64,000 bases of DNA from Curtobacterium sp. BH-2-1-1 (GCF_001806325.1 NZ_CP017580.1:3348001-3412000); one strand, 5' to 3'. Shown: positions 10,238 through 18,807, numbered from the stretch's first letter. The notes: generated by a model not told the origin, from the sequence alone. A program made the numbers and translations.

Positions 10238-10972
10238 ATGAACGACTCTGTGAAGGTCGATGTCTGGTCGGACATCGCCTGCCCCTGGTGCTACATCGGC
10301 AAGCGGAAGTTCGAGGCCGGCGTCGCCGCCTTCGCCTCGACCCCGAACGGCGCCCCGGTCGAGGTCGAGTACCACTCCTTCGAGCTCAGCCCCGACACCC
10401 CCGTGGACTTCGAGGGCACCGAGGCCGAGTTCCTCTCCGGCCACAAGGGCATGCCCGTCGAGCAGGCGCAGCAGATGCTCGACCAGGTCTCCGGCATCGC
10501 CGCGAGCGTGGGCCTCGACTACGACTTCGAGTCGATGCACCACACCAACACGGTGAAGGCGCACCAGGTCATCCACCTGGCGAAGGAACAGGGCAAGCAG
10601 CTCGAGATGGTTGAGCGCCTCTTCGCCGCCTACTTCGAGCGCGGTGAGCACGTCGGGCAGGACGAGTCGCTGGCGTCCCTCGCGGCCGAGGTCGGCCTCG
10701 ACCCGGACGAGGTACGCGCCACGCTCCGCGACGACTCGCAGCTCGCGGCCGTCCGCGCCGACCAGGCGCAGGCGCAGTCGTACGGCATCAACGGCGTCCC
10801 GTTCTTCGTCATCGACGGCAAGTACGGCGTCTCCGGCGCGCAGGACCCGGCTGCGTTCGAGCAGGTGCTGACGCAGGTCGTCGCCCTCCGCGGGACGACC
10901 CCGTCGGACGTCGCCGAGGCCGAGCAGCGGTCCGCCGAGGACGCGGCAGCAGACGCGGAGGCGACCCGATGA
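10238..10972 (+). CDS. DsbA family (FrnE-like) oxidoreductase
   Basis: A 244-residue thioredoxin-fold protein of the FrnE/2-hydroxychromene isomerase type. The redox site is C-P-W-C at residues 15-18, and the cis-Pro loop (GINGVPFFVIDGKYGVSGAQ) is near residue 190. There is no signal peptide, so it is cytosolic, as for FrnE, which in other bacteria contributes to oxidative-stress resistance. A longer GTG-start ORF from 10160 runs through the hairpin arm and is unlikely. The stop overlaps the start of a 56-residue ORF. The C-terminus is an Ala/Glu-rich tail. Confidence 0.92.
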   Translation: MNDSVKVDVWSDIACPWCYIGKRKFEAGVAAFASTPNGAPVEVEYHSFELSPDTPVDFEGTEAEFLSGHKGMPVEQAQQMLDQVSGIAASVGLDYDFESMHHTNTVKAHQVIHLAKEQGKQLEMVERLFAAYFERGEHVGQDESLASLAAEVGLDPDEVRATLRDDSQLAAVRADQAQAQSYGINGVPFFVIDGKYGVSGAQDPAAFEQVLTQVVALRGTTPSDVAEAEQRSAEDAAADAEATR

Positions 10973-11139
10973 CGGACGTCCGCGTCGACGGCTCGGCCGA
11001 GCCGCGCCTCCAGTCCGACGGCCAGGAGGCGCGACCCGCCCTGCTCACGCTCGTCGCGCCCGGCGGTGCGCCGGTGTGCGAGGGCGACTCGTGCTTCGTG
11101 CCCGGCGCCGAGGGCGTCTGGACCGAGGTCCCCGACTGA
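10969..11139 (+). CDS. small protein, 56 residues, unknown
   Basis: A 56-residue ORF whose ATG overlaps the DsbA-family stop by 4 nt, so translation coupling is likely. The C-terminal half reads LLTLVAPGGAPVCEGDSCF, a C-x4-C pair that might be redox-active or metal-binding, attractive next to a thiol oxidoreductase. The N-terminal half is encoded by an inverted pair of the GGAGGCGCG motif (11003-11030), so that part may simply be repeat DNA translated through. Function unknown. Confidence 0.6.
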   Translation: MTDVRVDGSAEPRLQSDGQEARPALLTLVAPGGAPVCEGDSCFVPGAEGVWTEVPD

Positions 11140-11146
11140 GCGGGTG

Positions 11147-11629
11147 CTAGCGGACGGGCTCCTCGTCGGTGATGTCGGCGACCGTCGCGCCGTAGGCCGC
11201 GACCAGGTCGTCGGCGTCGACGAAGGCGCTCGCGCCGTGCCGACCGGCGCCGAGGGCGACCCGGCGTCCGACGATCCGCTCGTCGGCGTAGACCGGCAGG
11301 TCGCCCGTCGCACCGATGGGCGTGATGGTGCCGCGTTCGTAGCCCGAGGCCTCGAGCGCGGTGGCGGCGTCGGGCATCGAGAGCTTGTTGACGCCGACGA
11401 CGGTGCGGAGCTTCTTCCAGGCGATGGCACGGCCACCGGGCACGAGGGCGAGCAGGAAGCCGCCGTCGTGCCGCTTCACGACGAGGGTCTTCACGATGTC
11501 GCCGGGCTCGATGCCGAGCAGTGCGGCTGCCCCGTGCAGGGAGTCCGCGGCGGGTCGTTCGACCACGTCGACCCGGAGCCCCCGGGCCCGTGCGTCGGCG
11601 TCGAACCTGGTGATGGCGTCGGTCGTCAT
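11147..11629 (-). CDS. YbaK/EbsC-type aminoacyl-tRNA deacylase
   Basis: A 160-residue protein of the YbaK family, which hydrolyses mischarged tRNA such as Cys-tRNA-Pro. Features are the central K-T-L-V-V-K strand (about residue 48), the lysine-rich AWKKLRTVVG segment and the GTITPIGA loop near 108. The ATG at 11629 is chosen over the upstream ATG because a TAGCGT box lies 7 nt before it. It is convergent with the 56-residue ORF, with only 7 nt between stops. Which mischarged tRNA it edits cannot be told from sequence. Confidence 0.9.
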   Translation of the reverse strand: MTTDAITRFDADARARGLRVDVVERPAADSLHGAAALLGIEPGDIVKTLVVKRHDGGFLLALVPGGRAIAWKKLRTVVGVNKLSMPDAATALEASGYERGTITPIGATGDLPVYADERIVGRRVALGAGRHGASAFVDADDLVAAYGATVADITDEEPVR

Positions 11630-11676
11630 GTGGAGAACGCTACCGGCGCGCACCGACGTGGGAGGATGGGAGACGT

Positions 11677-12849
11677 ATGACGATCACTGACGCACCCGGG
11701 ACGGCGACCCGTCCGGCGAAGCCCCTGCGCATCGGCCCCATCGAGGTCGACGTGCCGGTCGTGCTCGCGCCGATGGCGGGCATCACGAACATGGCCTACC
11801 GCCGGCTCTGCCGCGAGTACGGCGCCGGCTTGTACGTGTGCGAGATGATCACCTCGCGCGCGCTCGTCGAACGGACCCCCGTGTCGATGCAGCTCATCCA
11901 GCACCACGAGTCCGAGACCCCGCGGTCGATCCAGCTGTACGGCGTCGAGCCGAACACGGTGGCCGAGGCGGCGACGATCCTCGTGGGCGAGGACCGCGCC
12001 GACCACATCGACCTCAACTTCGGGTGCCCCGTGCCGAAGGTCACGCGCAAGGGCGGGGGAGCGGCCCTGCCCTGGAAGCTCGACCTCTTCAAGGAACTCG
12101 TCACGAAGACCGTCCGTGCCGCCGGGGACGTCCCCGTCACCGTGAAGATGCGCAAGGGCATCGACGGCGACCACCTCACGTACCTCGACGCCGCCCGCAT
12201 CGCGCGGGACGCCGGCGTCGCGGCCGTCTCCCTGCACGCCCGCACCGCCAACGAGCACTACTCGGGCCACGCGGACTGGTCGGCGATCGCGACGCTGAAG
12301 GAGACCATCACCGACATCCCGGTGCTCGGCAACGGCGACATCTGGTCCGCTGCCGACGCGCTGCGCATGGTCGACGAGACCGGGGCGGACGGCGTCGTCG
12401 TCGGGCGCGGGTGCCTCGGTCGGCCGTGGCTGTTCGGCGACCTCGCGGCGGCGTTCCGCGGCGAGGGGTTGCGGTACATGCCGTCCCTCGGCGAGGTGGC
12501 GGTGGCGTTCAAGCGGCACGCCGAACTGCTCGTCGAGTTCTTCGGCAGCGAGGAGCACGGCTGCCGCGACGTCCGGAAGCACGTCGCCTGGTACTTCAAG
12601 GGGTACCCGATCGGCGGCGACGTCCGGTCCGGGCTCGCGATGGCGTCCAGCCTGCAGGAGATCGACGACCTGCTCGGGCAGCTCGACCACGACGCTCCCT
12701 ACCCCGGTGCCGACGCCGAAGGGCCCCGAGGTCGTGCGGGCCACCCGAAGCGCACCGCGCTGCCCGACCGCTGGCTCGAGTCGCGCGACGTCGACAGCGA
12801 GTTCCGCAAGGTCCTCGCCGCCGCCGAGCTGCACCACAGCGGCGGATGA
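11677..12849 (+). CDS. dusB: tRNA-dihydrouridine synthase
   Basis: A 390-residue FMN enzyme reducing uridine in the tRNA D-loop. The N-terminal TIM barrel carries LAPMAGITNMAYRRLCRE (about residues 30-47), the catalytic Cys in NFGCPVPKVTRKGGGAAL (about 113-130), the HARTANEHYSG loop and the FMN-phosphate GNGDIWSAADAL segment. A C-terminal helical domain recognises tRNA. A GGGAGG ribosome site precedes the ATG. The stop overlaps the dgt start by 4 nt. DusB next to a dGTPase and primase is a conserved actinobacterial order. Confidence 0.96.
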   Translation: MTITDAPGTATRPAKPLRIGPIEVDVPVVLAPMAGITNMAYRRLCREYGAGLYVCEMITSRALVERTPVSMQLIQHHESETPRSIQLYGVEPNTVAEAATILVGEDRADHIDLNFGCPVPKVTRKGGGAALPWKLDLFKELVTKTVRAAGDVPVTVKMRKGIDGDHLTYLDAARIARDAGVAAVSLHARTANEHYSGHADWSAIATLKETITDIPVLGNGDIWSAADALRMVDETGADGVVVGRGCLGRPWLFGDLAAAFRGEGLRYMPSLGEVAVAFKRHAELLVEFFGSEEHGCRDVRKHVAWYFKGYPIGGDVRSGLAMASSLQEIDDLLGQLDHDAPYPGADAEGPRGRAGHPKRTALPDRWLESRDVDSEFRKVLAAAELHHSGG

Positions 12850-14135
12850 GCGCCACGAGTTCGTACGGGCCGGCCGACGCCGAACGCTGGCTGCCCGAGA
12901 CCCACGGCAACCGTCGGTCGGACTTCGCCCGTGACCGCGCCCGGCTCCTGCACTCGAGCGCGCTGCGACGGCTCGCCGCGAAGACCCAGGTGCTCAGTCC
13001 GACGACCGGGCTCGACTTCGCCCGGAACCGCCTGACGCACTCGCTCGAGGTCGCCCAGGTCGGCCGCGAGCTCGCCGACTCGCTCGGTCTCGACCCCGAC
13101 GTCGTGGACACCGCCTGCCTCGCGCACGACATCGGGCACCCGCCGTTCGGCCACAACGGCGAGACGGCCGTGAACGCGTGGGCGGCGGGCATCGGCGGGT
13201 TCGAGGGGAACGCGCAGACGCTGCGGCTCCTCACCCGGCTCGAGCCGAAGGTGTACGGCGCCGAGCCCGAGCACCACCGTCCGTACGGGCTGAACCTCAC
13301 GCGGGCATCGCTCGACGCCAGCTGCAAGTACCCGTGGCCGGCGGCCCAGGGCGTGTCCGAGGCGTCGTCCGGCCGCACCAAGTTCGGCTTCTACGACGAC
13401 GACCACGACGCGTTCGAGTGGCTCCGTGCCGGTGCTCCCCGTCGGCAGCGCTGCATCGAGGCGCAGGTCATGGACCTGTCGGACGACATCGCGTACTCGG
13501 TGCACGACTTCGAGGACGCCGTCGTCGCGGGGTTCATCGACGTCGCTGCCCTGGGCGACCGTGTCGGCGAGAACGACATCGTGTCGGCCATGCACGCCTG
13601 GGTCGGCTCGGACCTCAGCCGCGACGAGCTGCTCGAGGCGTTCGACCGGCTCCGCTCGTTGCCGCTGTGGATGACCTCCTACGACGGGTCGCGACGAGAC
13701 CTGGCGCGGCTGAAGAACCTCACCTCGCAGCTGATCGGTCGGTTCGCGCGGACGGCGACCGCGGCGACGCGGGAGTCCTACGCCTCGGGCTCCCTCGTGC
13801 GCTTCGCGGCGTCGGTCGTGACCCCGCCCGAGATCATCGGCGAGATCGCCGTGCTGAAGGGCATCGTCGCGGCGTTCGTGATGACGCAGGGCGATCGGCA
13901 GCCCGTGTACGAGGACCAGCGGCGCATCCTGACCGAGCTCCTCGACGCCCTGGCGGCGAGCGGCAGCGCCGACCTCGAGCCGGGCTTCGCGGCGGACTGG
14001 CGTGCTGCGTCCGACGACGCCGGGCGGTTGCGGGCCGTGGTCGACCAGGTGGCGAGCCTGACCGACCAGGGTGCGCTGGCGTGGCACAAGCGGCTCGTGG
14101 TGGGGGACCGCGAGACGGTGCACATCCCGGTCTGA
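12846..14135 (+). CDS. dgt: deoxyguanosinetriphosphate triphosphohydrolase-like protein
   Basis: A 429-residue HD-superfamily dNTPase that would convert dNTP to deoxynucleoside and triphosphate, tuning pools for replication. The metal site is visible: R/H in RLTHSLEVAQV, the HD pair in CLAHDIGHPPFGHNGE (about residues 95-110) and the later Asp in DLSDDIAYSVHDFEDA. It is coupled by overlap to dusB and followed by dnaG, giving a tRNA-modification and replication block. Confidence 0.95.
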   Translation: MSATSSYGPADAERWLPETHGNRRSDFARDRARLLHSSALRRLAAKTQVLSPTTGLDFARNRLTHSLEVAQVGRELADSLGLDPDVVDTACLAHDIGHPPFGHNGETAVNAWAAGIGGFEGNAQTLRLLTRLEPKVYGAEPEHHRPYGLNLTRASLDASCKYPWPAAQGVSEASSGRTKFGFYDDDHDAFEWLRAGAPRRQRCIEAQVMDLSDDIAYSVHDFEDAVVAGFIDVAALGDRVGENDIVSAMHAWVGSDLSRDELLEAFDRLRSLPLWMTSYDGSRRDLARLKNLTSQLIGRFARTATAATRESYASGSLVRFAASVVTPPEIIGEIAVLKGIVAAFVMTQGDRQPVYEDQRRILTELLDALAASGSADLEPGFAADWRAASDDAGRLRAVVDQVASLTDQGALAWHKRLVVGDRETVHIPV

Positions 14136-14204
14136 CGGTCGCGCGCAGGCCACGTGCGCCGCGCCCTGGATGCGACCCGCGGCGGGGCGGCGCCGGCGGG
14201 GCGG

Positions 14205-14225
14205 GGCCGAGCCGTGCCTCCTGGC
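14205..14225 (-). repeat. single GGAGGCACGG motif in the dgt-dnaG spacer
   Basis: The minus strand carries GCCAGGAGGCACGGCTCGGC. The 150-nt spacer holds this motif, a TCGGTCGCACGA fragment related to the 89-nt element at about 14261, and the dnaG promoter. Confidence 0.7.
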
Positions 14226-14273
14226 CGCTGTCCACAGGTCTCGTGACGGTCGGCCGACGTCGGTCGCACGAAC

Positions 14274-14279
14274 TAGGAT
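14274..14279 (+). promoter_or_regulatory. probable -10 box of dnaG
   Basis: TAGGAT ends 6 nt before the GTG start of dnaG, a spacing that puts the transcription start at the start codon itself. No clear -35 is visible. Confidence 0.55.
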
Positions 14280-14285
14280 AGAGGG

Positions 14286-16214
14286 GTGGCTGGGAGGATC
14301 GCGCGGAACGACATCGACGAGGTCCGCTCGCGTGTCAACATCGCCGACGTCGTCGGCGACTACGTGACCCTGAAGTCCGCCGGGGTGGGCTCGTTGAAGG
14401 GCCTCTGCCCCTTCCACGACGAACGCTCCCCGTCGTTCCACGTCCGTCCCCAGGTCGGGCGGTACCACTGCTTCGGCTGCGGCGAGGACGGCGACGTCTT
14501 CGACTTCGTCATCAAGCAGGACCACACGACCTTCCAGGAAGCCGTCGAGCGGATGGCCGCGAAGATCGGCTTCACGCTCCACTACGAAGAGGGCGACGGC
14601 CCCCGCACCGACTACAACGCCCGTGCGCGGCTCATCGCCGCGAACGAGGCGGCGCAGCAGTTCTACACCGCGCAGCTCACGACGGCGGCGGCCGAGCCGG
14701 CCCGGCAGTTCCTCGGTGAGCGCGGGTTCGACCCCGCGGCGGCGCAGCACTTCGGCGTCGGCTTCGCCCCGAAGTCGTACGACGCACTGCGGGACCACCT
14801 GCGCGGTCGTGGGTTCTCGCTCGAGGAGATCGTCTCCGCCGGACTCGTCAGCCAGGGCGATCGGTCGCCGTACGACCGGTTCCGCGGGCGCCTCATGTGG
14901 CCGATCCGCGACGTCACCGGGGCGACGATCGGCTTCGGTGCGCGGCGGCTGCTCGAGGACGACAAGGGCCCCAAGTACCTCAACACGCCCGAGACCCCGA
15001 TCTACCACAAGAGCCAGGTGCTCTACGGGCTCGACCTCGCCCGGCGGGACATCTCGAAGCAGAAGCAGGTCGTGATCGTCGAGGGGTACACGGACGTCAT
15101 GGCGTGCCACCTCGCCGGCATCACCACCGCGGTCGCCACCTGTGGCACGTCGTTCGGCGTCGACCACATAAAGGTGCTCCGGCCGATGCTCGGCGACTCG
15201 GCCAGCCGCGACCTCTCGCAGCTCGGCAACATCGTCTTCACGTTCGACCCGGACGAGGCCGGGCAGCGCGCTGCCTCACGGGCGTTCGCGGAAGAGAGCC
15301 GCTTCGCCTCGCAGACCTACGTCGCGGTCGCGCCGGGAGGGCTCGACCCGTGCGACCTCCGGCTGGCGCGGGGTGATGCCGCGGTCACGCGCCTCATCGA
15401 GACGAAGCGCCCGATGTTCGAGTTCATCATCCGTCGCCGACTCGCCGCGCACGACATCGAGACGGCCGAGGGGCGCGTCGCCGGCCTCCGCGACGCCGCA
15501 CCGGTCGTCGCGGGCATCCGCGACCGGACGCTCGCGACGGCGTACACGCGCGAGACGGCCAAGTGGCTCGGCCTCGACATCCCCGAAGTGCGTCGCGCGG
15601 TCGAGAACGCCCGGCAGCGCGCCGGTGCGTCGACGACCGACCACCGCTCAGGAGGCACGGCTCCAGCCACGCACGCCGGCTCCGGTGGCGAGGCGGTCGC
15701 CGTTCCGGACGAGCCCGTGGCCGGGCTCCGACTCCTGCCGAGCGACCCGATCACCCGCATGGAGCGCGACGCCGTGATGGCGATGGTGCAGCAGCCCGGG
15801 CACGTCGGGGCGCCGCTCCTCGGGTTGGCGGCGGCCGCGACCTTCTCGGCGCCGATGCTGTCCGTCGTGCGGGACGCCGTCGTGGCGAACGTCGACGCGA
15901 TCGGCGCGGGGGACTGGCTCGAACGGTTGCTGCAGGACGTGCCGGGGCCGTTCCGCGGCCTCGTGCAGGAGCTCGCGCTCGCACCGATCCCGGCCCGCAC
16001 CGACGAAGACCTGGCCATCTACGCGCGGAGCATCGTCGTCGCGCTGGTGGAGCGGGACCTGCTCGCGCGGAAGGCATCGCTGCTCGGGCAGTTGCAGCGG
16101 GCGGATCCGAACGAGCAGGCCGATCGGCGGGCGGAGATCCAGCGGCAGCTCGTGGACATCGACGCGCAGCGGATGCGGTTGCGCGCGGACGCCGAGGCAG
16201 CGGCGAACTCGTAG
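14286..16214 (+). CDS. dnaG: DNA primase
   Basis: A 642-residue primase making RNA primers for replication. The N-terminal zinc domain has CPFHDERSPSF and CFGCGEDGDVF (about residues 40-75), followed by the RNA polymerase core and the TOPRIM motif VIVEGYTDVMACH (about residue 263) with FTFDPDEAG (about 318). A linker at about residues 450-475 contains a GGAGGCACGG repeat motif (15648-15657) in frame. The C-terminal helicase-interaction domain (about 490-640) would bind DnaB. The GTG start is supported by a -10 box 6 nt upstream. Confidence 0.97.
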   Translation: MAGRIARNDIDEVRSRVNIADVVGDYVTLKSAGVGSLKGLCPFHDERSPSFHVRPQVGRYHCFGCGEDGDVFDFVIKQDHTTFQEAVERMAAKIGFTLHYEEGDGPRTDYNARARLIAANEAAQQFYTAQLTTAAAEPARQFLGERGFDPAAAQHFGVGFAPKSYDALRDHLRGRGFSLEEIVSAGLVSQGDRSPYDRFRGRLMWPIRDVTGATIGFGARRLLEDDKGPKYLNTPETPIYHKSQVLYGLDLARRDISKQKQVVIVEGYTDVMACHLAGITTAVATCGTSFGVDHIKVLRPMLGDSASRDLSQLGNIVFTFDPDEAGQRAASRAFAEESRFASQTYVAVAPGGLDPCDLRLARGDAAVTRLIETKRPMFEFIIRRRLAAHDIETAEGRVAGLRDAAPVVAGIRDRTLATAYTRETAKWLGLDIPEVRRAVENARQRAGASTTDHRSGGTAPATHAGSGGEAVAVPDEPVAGLRLLPSDPITRMERDAVMAMVQQPGHVGAPLLGLAAAATFSAPMLSVVRDAVVANVDAIGAGDWLERLLQDVPGPFRGLVQELALAPIPARTDEDLAIYARSIVVALVERDLLARKASLLGQLQRADPNEQADRRAEIQRQLVDIDAQRMRLRADAEAAANS

Positions 16215-16321
16215 GCGGGTCGCGGCGCCCACCTGGCTGCCGCGCGGTCGGGCGCCCGTGGTCGCCCGTGGTCGCCCGCGCGGGGTCGCTCGCGCGGGGT
16301 TGTTCGCCCGGGGTCGCTCGC

Positions 16322-16410
16322 CGAGGTCCCACGACACGCCGCGTGCGTGTCGCCGAGGTCGCGCGAACGGCCGGTCGGTAGCGCTCGGAGCGGCACTTCG
16401 TGCGACCTCG
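16322..16410 (+). repeat. 89-nt intergenic element, copy 2
   Basis: Starts CGAGGTCCCACGACACGCCG and ends CACTTCGTGCGACCTCG, with an internal CCGAGGTCGCGCGAACGG. It aligns gap-free over 89 nt with 16514-16602 (same orientation) and 2381-2469 (opposite orientation). Confidence 0.9.
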
Positions 16411-16513
16411 GGCCAGGGCCAGCCACGCGCGCGAGGTGGGCCCGCGCGCGGTGGACGTGACCGGAGCGTCACCGGGGGATGCGGTGCGGACTGGTGCCGC
16501 GCCTCCAGGGTGG

Positions 16514-16602
16514 CGAGGTCGCACGACACGCCGCCGGGCCGCCGCCGAGGTCCCACGAACGGCCGTCCGGGCGGCCCGGGAGCGGCGCTTGGTGCGACCT
16601 CG
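16514..16602 (+). repeat. 89-nt intergenic element, copy 3
   Basis: Starts CGAGGTCGCACGACACGCCG and ends GGTGCGACCTCG. Same length and block structure as the other two copies. The terminal inverted repeat here has one mismatch. Confidence 0.9.
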
Positions 16603-16669
16603 CTGCTGCCGGCCGGCGCCGTCGCAGGCCGGGATGCCGAGCGGGCGGGACGCGCCGCGTGCGGCTCGG

Positions 16670-16728
16670 CGAGCGGGCGGAACATGCCGCATGCCGGGCG
16701 TGAGGGGTGTGCATTTCGCCCGCTCGCG
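16670..16728 (+). repeat. 59-nt palindromic element, copy 1
   Basis: Imperfect palindrome starting CGAGCGGGCGGAACATGCCG and ending TTCGCCCGCTCGCG. It aligns without gaps to 16790-16848. A half copy of the left end lies just before it, at about 16639-16668. Confidence 0.85.
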
Positions 16729-16731
16729 ACC

Positions 16732-16767
16732 CGGCGAACCCGGCGAACCCGGCGAACCCGCCGAGCC
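16732..16767 (+). repeat. 9-nt tandem repeat CGGCGAACC
   Basis: Three perfect copies and one degenerate copy of CGGCGAACC sit between the two 59-nt elements. This is simple sequence, not CRISPR: there are no spacers. Confidence 0.85.
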
Positions 16768-16789
16768 GCCGAACCGCCGCCGGCGACCT

Positions 16790-16848
16790 CGAGCGGGCAG
16801 AATGCGCCGGATGCCGGGCGCGAGCGGTGCGGACATCGCCCGCTCGCG
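16790..16848 (+). repeat. 59-nt palindromic element, copy 2
   Basis: Starts CGAGCGGGCAGAATGCGCCG and ends ACATCGCCCGCTCGCG, 59 nt, gap-free with copy 1. The ends pair over GCGAGCGGGC/GCCCGCTCGC-like arms. Confidence 0.85.
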
Positions 16849-16888
16849 CGCCGGGGCGCCGGCGCCGGCCGGGGCCGGCAGAGCCCCG

Positions 16889-16947
16889 CGTTGCATCACG
16901 CAACAATCCTGCGCGACGCGCCGCTCGGACACGCACGGATGATGCAA
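16889..16947 (+). promoter_or_regulatory. inverted repeat GTTGCATCA / TGATGCAAC
   Basis: GTTGCATCA at 16889-16897 faces TGATGCAAC at 16939-16947, and the left arm is also a tight dyad GTTGC-ATCAC-GCAAC (16889-16903). It lies 160-220 nt upstream of the substrate-binding protein gene. It looks like paired operator half-sites for a regulator not in this window. Confidence 0.5.
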
Positions 16948-16965
16948 CACGCGACGCGACCGTGC

Positions 16966-16979
16966 ATTACAGCGGTGTA
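16966..16979 (+). promoter_or_regulatory. operator-like dyad TTACA-GCGG-TGTAA
   Basis: A perfect 5-bp dyad with a 4-nt centre in an AT-rich island of the promoter zone. It is of the size bound by TetR- or GntR-type repressors. It probably controls the peptide transporter operon starting at 17107. Confidence 0.5.
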
Positions 16980-17106
16980 AACAAATCTCCCTCGGTTCGT
17001 GCAGTTCCGTGACAGGGTGATAGCAATGAGCGTTCCTGGCCGGGCACACAGTCGATCCACCTCCGGCCCAGGACCCTTGCATTCATCACCAAGAGAGGCA
17101 TCGGAC

Positions 17107-18723
17107 ATGGCATCCGTGACCAAGTGGGGCAAGCGCGGCATCGCGCTTGGCGCCGGAGTGGCAGCGACGGCGCTGGTGCTCAGCGGCTGCGCGAGCAGCA
17201 GCGTGAGCGACACCGCCCTGAACGGCATCAGCATCGGGACGACCGACAAGATCACGTCGCTCGACCCGGCGGGCTCGTACGACAACGGCTCGTTCGCCGT
17301 GCAGAACCAGGTCTTCCCGTTCCTGATGAACACGCCGGTGGGCAGCCCCGACGTCAAGCCGGACATCGCGACCAAGGGCGAGTTCACGAACGACACCACG
17401 TACACGGTGACGCTCAAGAAGGGCCTGAAGTTCGCGAACGGGAACGACCTCACGTCGAGCGACGTGAAGTTCTCGTTCGAGCGCGAGCTGAAGATCAACA
17501 ACGAGAACGGGCCGCAGTCCCTGCTCGCCAACCTCAAGAGCATCGACACGCCGGACGACACGACGGTCGTGTTCCACCTCGACCACGCCGACCAGACCTG
17601 GCCGCAGGTGCTCTCCAGCCCCGCCGGCCCGATCGTCGACGAGCAGGTCTTCTCGGCCGACAAGCTCACGTCGGCTGCGGACATCGTCAAGGGCAAGGCG
17701 TTCGCCGGGCAGTACTCGATCAGCTCCTACAAGGAGAACGACACGATCCAGTACAAGGCGAACAAGAACTACGACGGCCTCCTGGGCAAGCCGAAGACCG
17801 ACGAGGTCACGGCGAGCTACTACACCAAGGAGACCGACCTCAAGCTCGCCGTGCAGCAGGGCGACGTCGACGTCGCCTACCGCTCGCTGACGCCGACCGA
17901 CATCGCCGACCTCCGCAAGGACGACAAGGTGAAGGTCACCGACGGCCCCGGCGGTGAGATCCGGTACCTGGTCTTCAACTTCAACACGCAGCCGTTCGGC
18001 GCGAAGCAGTCGGACGCCGACGAGACGAAGGCCCTGGCCGTGCGCCAGGCCGTGGCGGACGTCGTCGACCGCGAGAAGCTCGCCAAGGACGTCTACAACG
18101 ACACCTACTCGCCGCTCTACTCGATGGTGCCGGACGGCCTCACCGGTGCCGCGAAGCCCTTCGAGGAGCTCTACGGCGACGGCGACGGCGGCGCGGACGT
18201 CGACAAGGCGAAGGAGACCCTGTCGAAGGCGGGCGTCACCGGCAAGGTGCAGCTCGACATCCAGTACGCACCGGACCACTACGGTTCGACGTCGGACGAC
18301 GAGTACGCCGAGCTCAAGACCCAGCTCGAGAACTCCGGCCTGTTCACCGTGAACATCCAGTCGACGGTCTACACGACCTACGCACAGGAGCGCACGAAGG
18401 ACGCCTACCCGGTGTACCAGCTCGGCTGGTTCCCGGACTTCTCGGACGCCGACAACTACCTGTCGCCGTTCTTCACGAAGGACAACTTCGTGCAGAACCA
18501 CTACGACGACCCGACGATCCAGCAGCTCATCTCCGAGGAGCAGCAGGAGTCCGACAAGGACAAGCGCGCCGACCTCATCGAGCAGGCGCAGGAGCGTGAG
18601 GCGACGCAGATCTCGACGCTGCCGCTGCTGCAGGGCAAGTCGGTCGCCGTCGCGGCCAAGGACGTCAAGGGCCTGACCCTCGACTCCTCGTACAAGTTCC
18701 GGTACGCGACCCTCTCCAAGTAA
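17107..18723 (+). CDS. ABC transporter substrate-binding lipoprotein (family 5, peptide/nickel type)
   Basis: A 538-residue extracytoplasmic binding protein for oligopeptides or similar solutes. A basic N-terminus, a hydrophobic stretch and lipobox VLSGC (Cys at residue 28) mark it as a membrane-anchored lipoprotein. The SBP family 5 body includes the YTVTLKKGLKFANGNDLTSSD-type segment (about residue 100) and the YRSLTPTDIADL region. The ATG at 17107, after an AGAGAGG ribosome site, is preferred over an in-frame upstream ATG that gives no signal peptide at the N-terminus. It is the first gene of a DppABCDF-like operon. Confidence 0.95.
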   Translation: MASVTKWGKRGIALGAGVAATALVLSGCASSSVSDTALNGISIGTTDKITSLDPAGSYDNGSFAVQNQVFPFLMNTPVGSPDVKPDIATKGEFTNDTTYTVTLKKGLKFANGNDLTSSDVKFSFERELKINNENGPQSLLANLKSIDTPDDTTVVFHLDHADQTWPQVLSSPAGPIVDEQVFSADKLTSAADIVKGKAFAGQYSISSYKENDTIQYKANKNYDGLLGKPKTDEVTASYYTKETDLKLAVQQGDVDVAYRSLTPTDIADLRKDDKVKVTDGPGGEIRYLVFNFNTQPFGAKQSDADETKALAVRQAVADVVDREKLAKDVYNDTYSPLYSMVPDGLTGAAKPFEELYGDGDGGADVDKAKETLSKAGVTGKVQLDIQYAPDHYGSTSDDEYAELKTQLENSGLFTVNIQSTVYTTYAQERTKDAYPVYQLGWFPDFSDADNYLSPFFTKDNFVQNHYDDPTIQQLISEEQQESDKDKRADLIEQAQEREATQISTLPLLQGKSVAVAAKDVKGLTLDSSYKFRYATLSK

Positions 18724-18737
18724 GCCCGGTTCCGGTC

Positions 18738-18770
18738 CACGGGGGCGCTCTCACGAGGAGCGCCCCCGTG
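18738..18770 (+). terminator. 13-bp intra-operon hairpin
   Basis: CACGGGGGCGCTC pairs perfectly with 18758-18770 across a 7-nt loop, between the binding-protein gene and the first permease gene. In ABC operons such hairpins partially terminate or stabilise the upstream mRNA, giving excess binding protein. That role is an inference here. Confidence 0.8.
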
Positions 18771-18807
18771 ACCGCGTCCCCCACGGCACCGAAAGGCACC
18801 CGTCCCC

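Larger units (their letters stand above)
16215..17106 (+). other. 892-nt gene-free, repeat-rich spacer
   Basis: No credible gene is present; ORFs through it are Arg/Ala/Gly-rich in all frames. In order it holds two 89-nt elements, a single GGAGGCGCGG motif at about 16498-16507, two 59-nt palindromic elements separated by 9-nt tandem repeats, then an AT-richer 200-nt promoter zone with two dyads before the peptide transporter operon. Confidence 0.85.

Noticed and set aside
16732..16767. Possible CRISPR-like array
   Set aside because: The 9-nt units are directly adjacent with no spacers and no cas genes are in the window.
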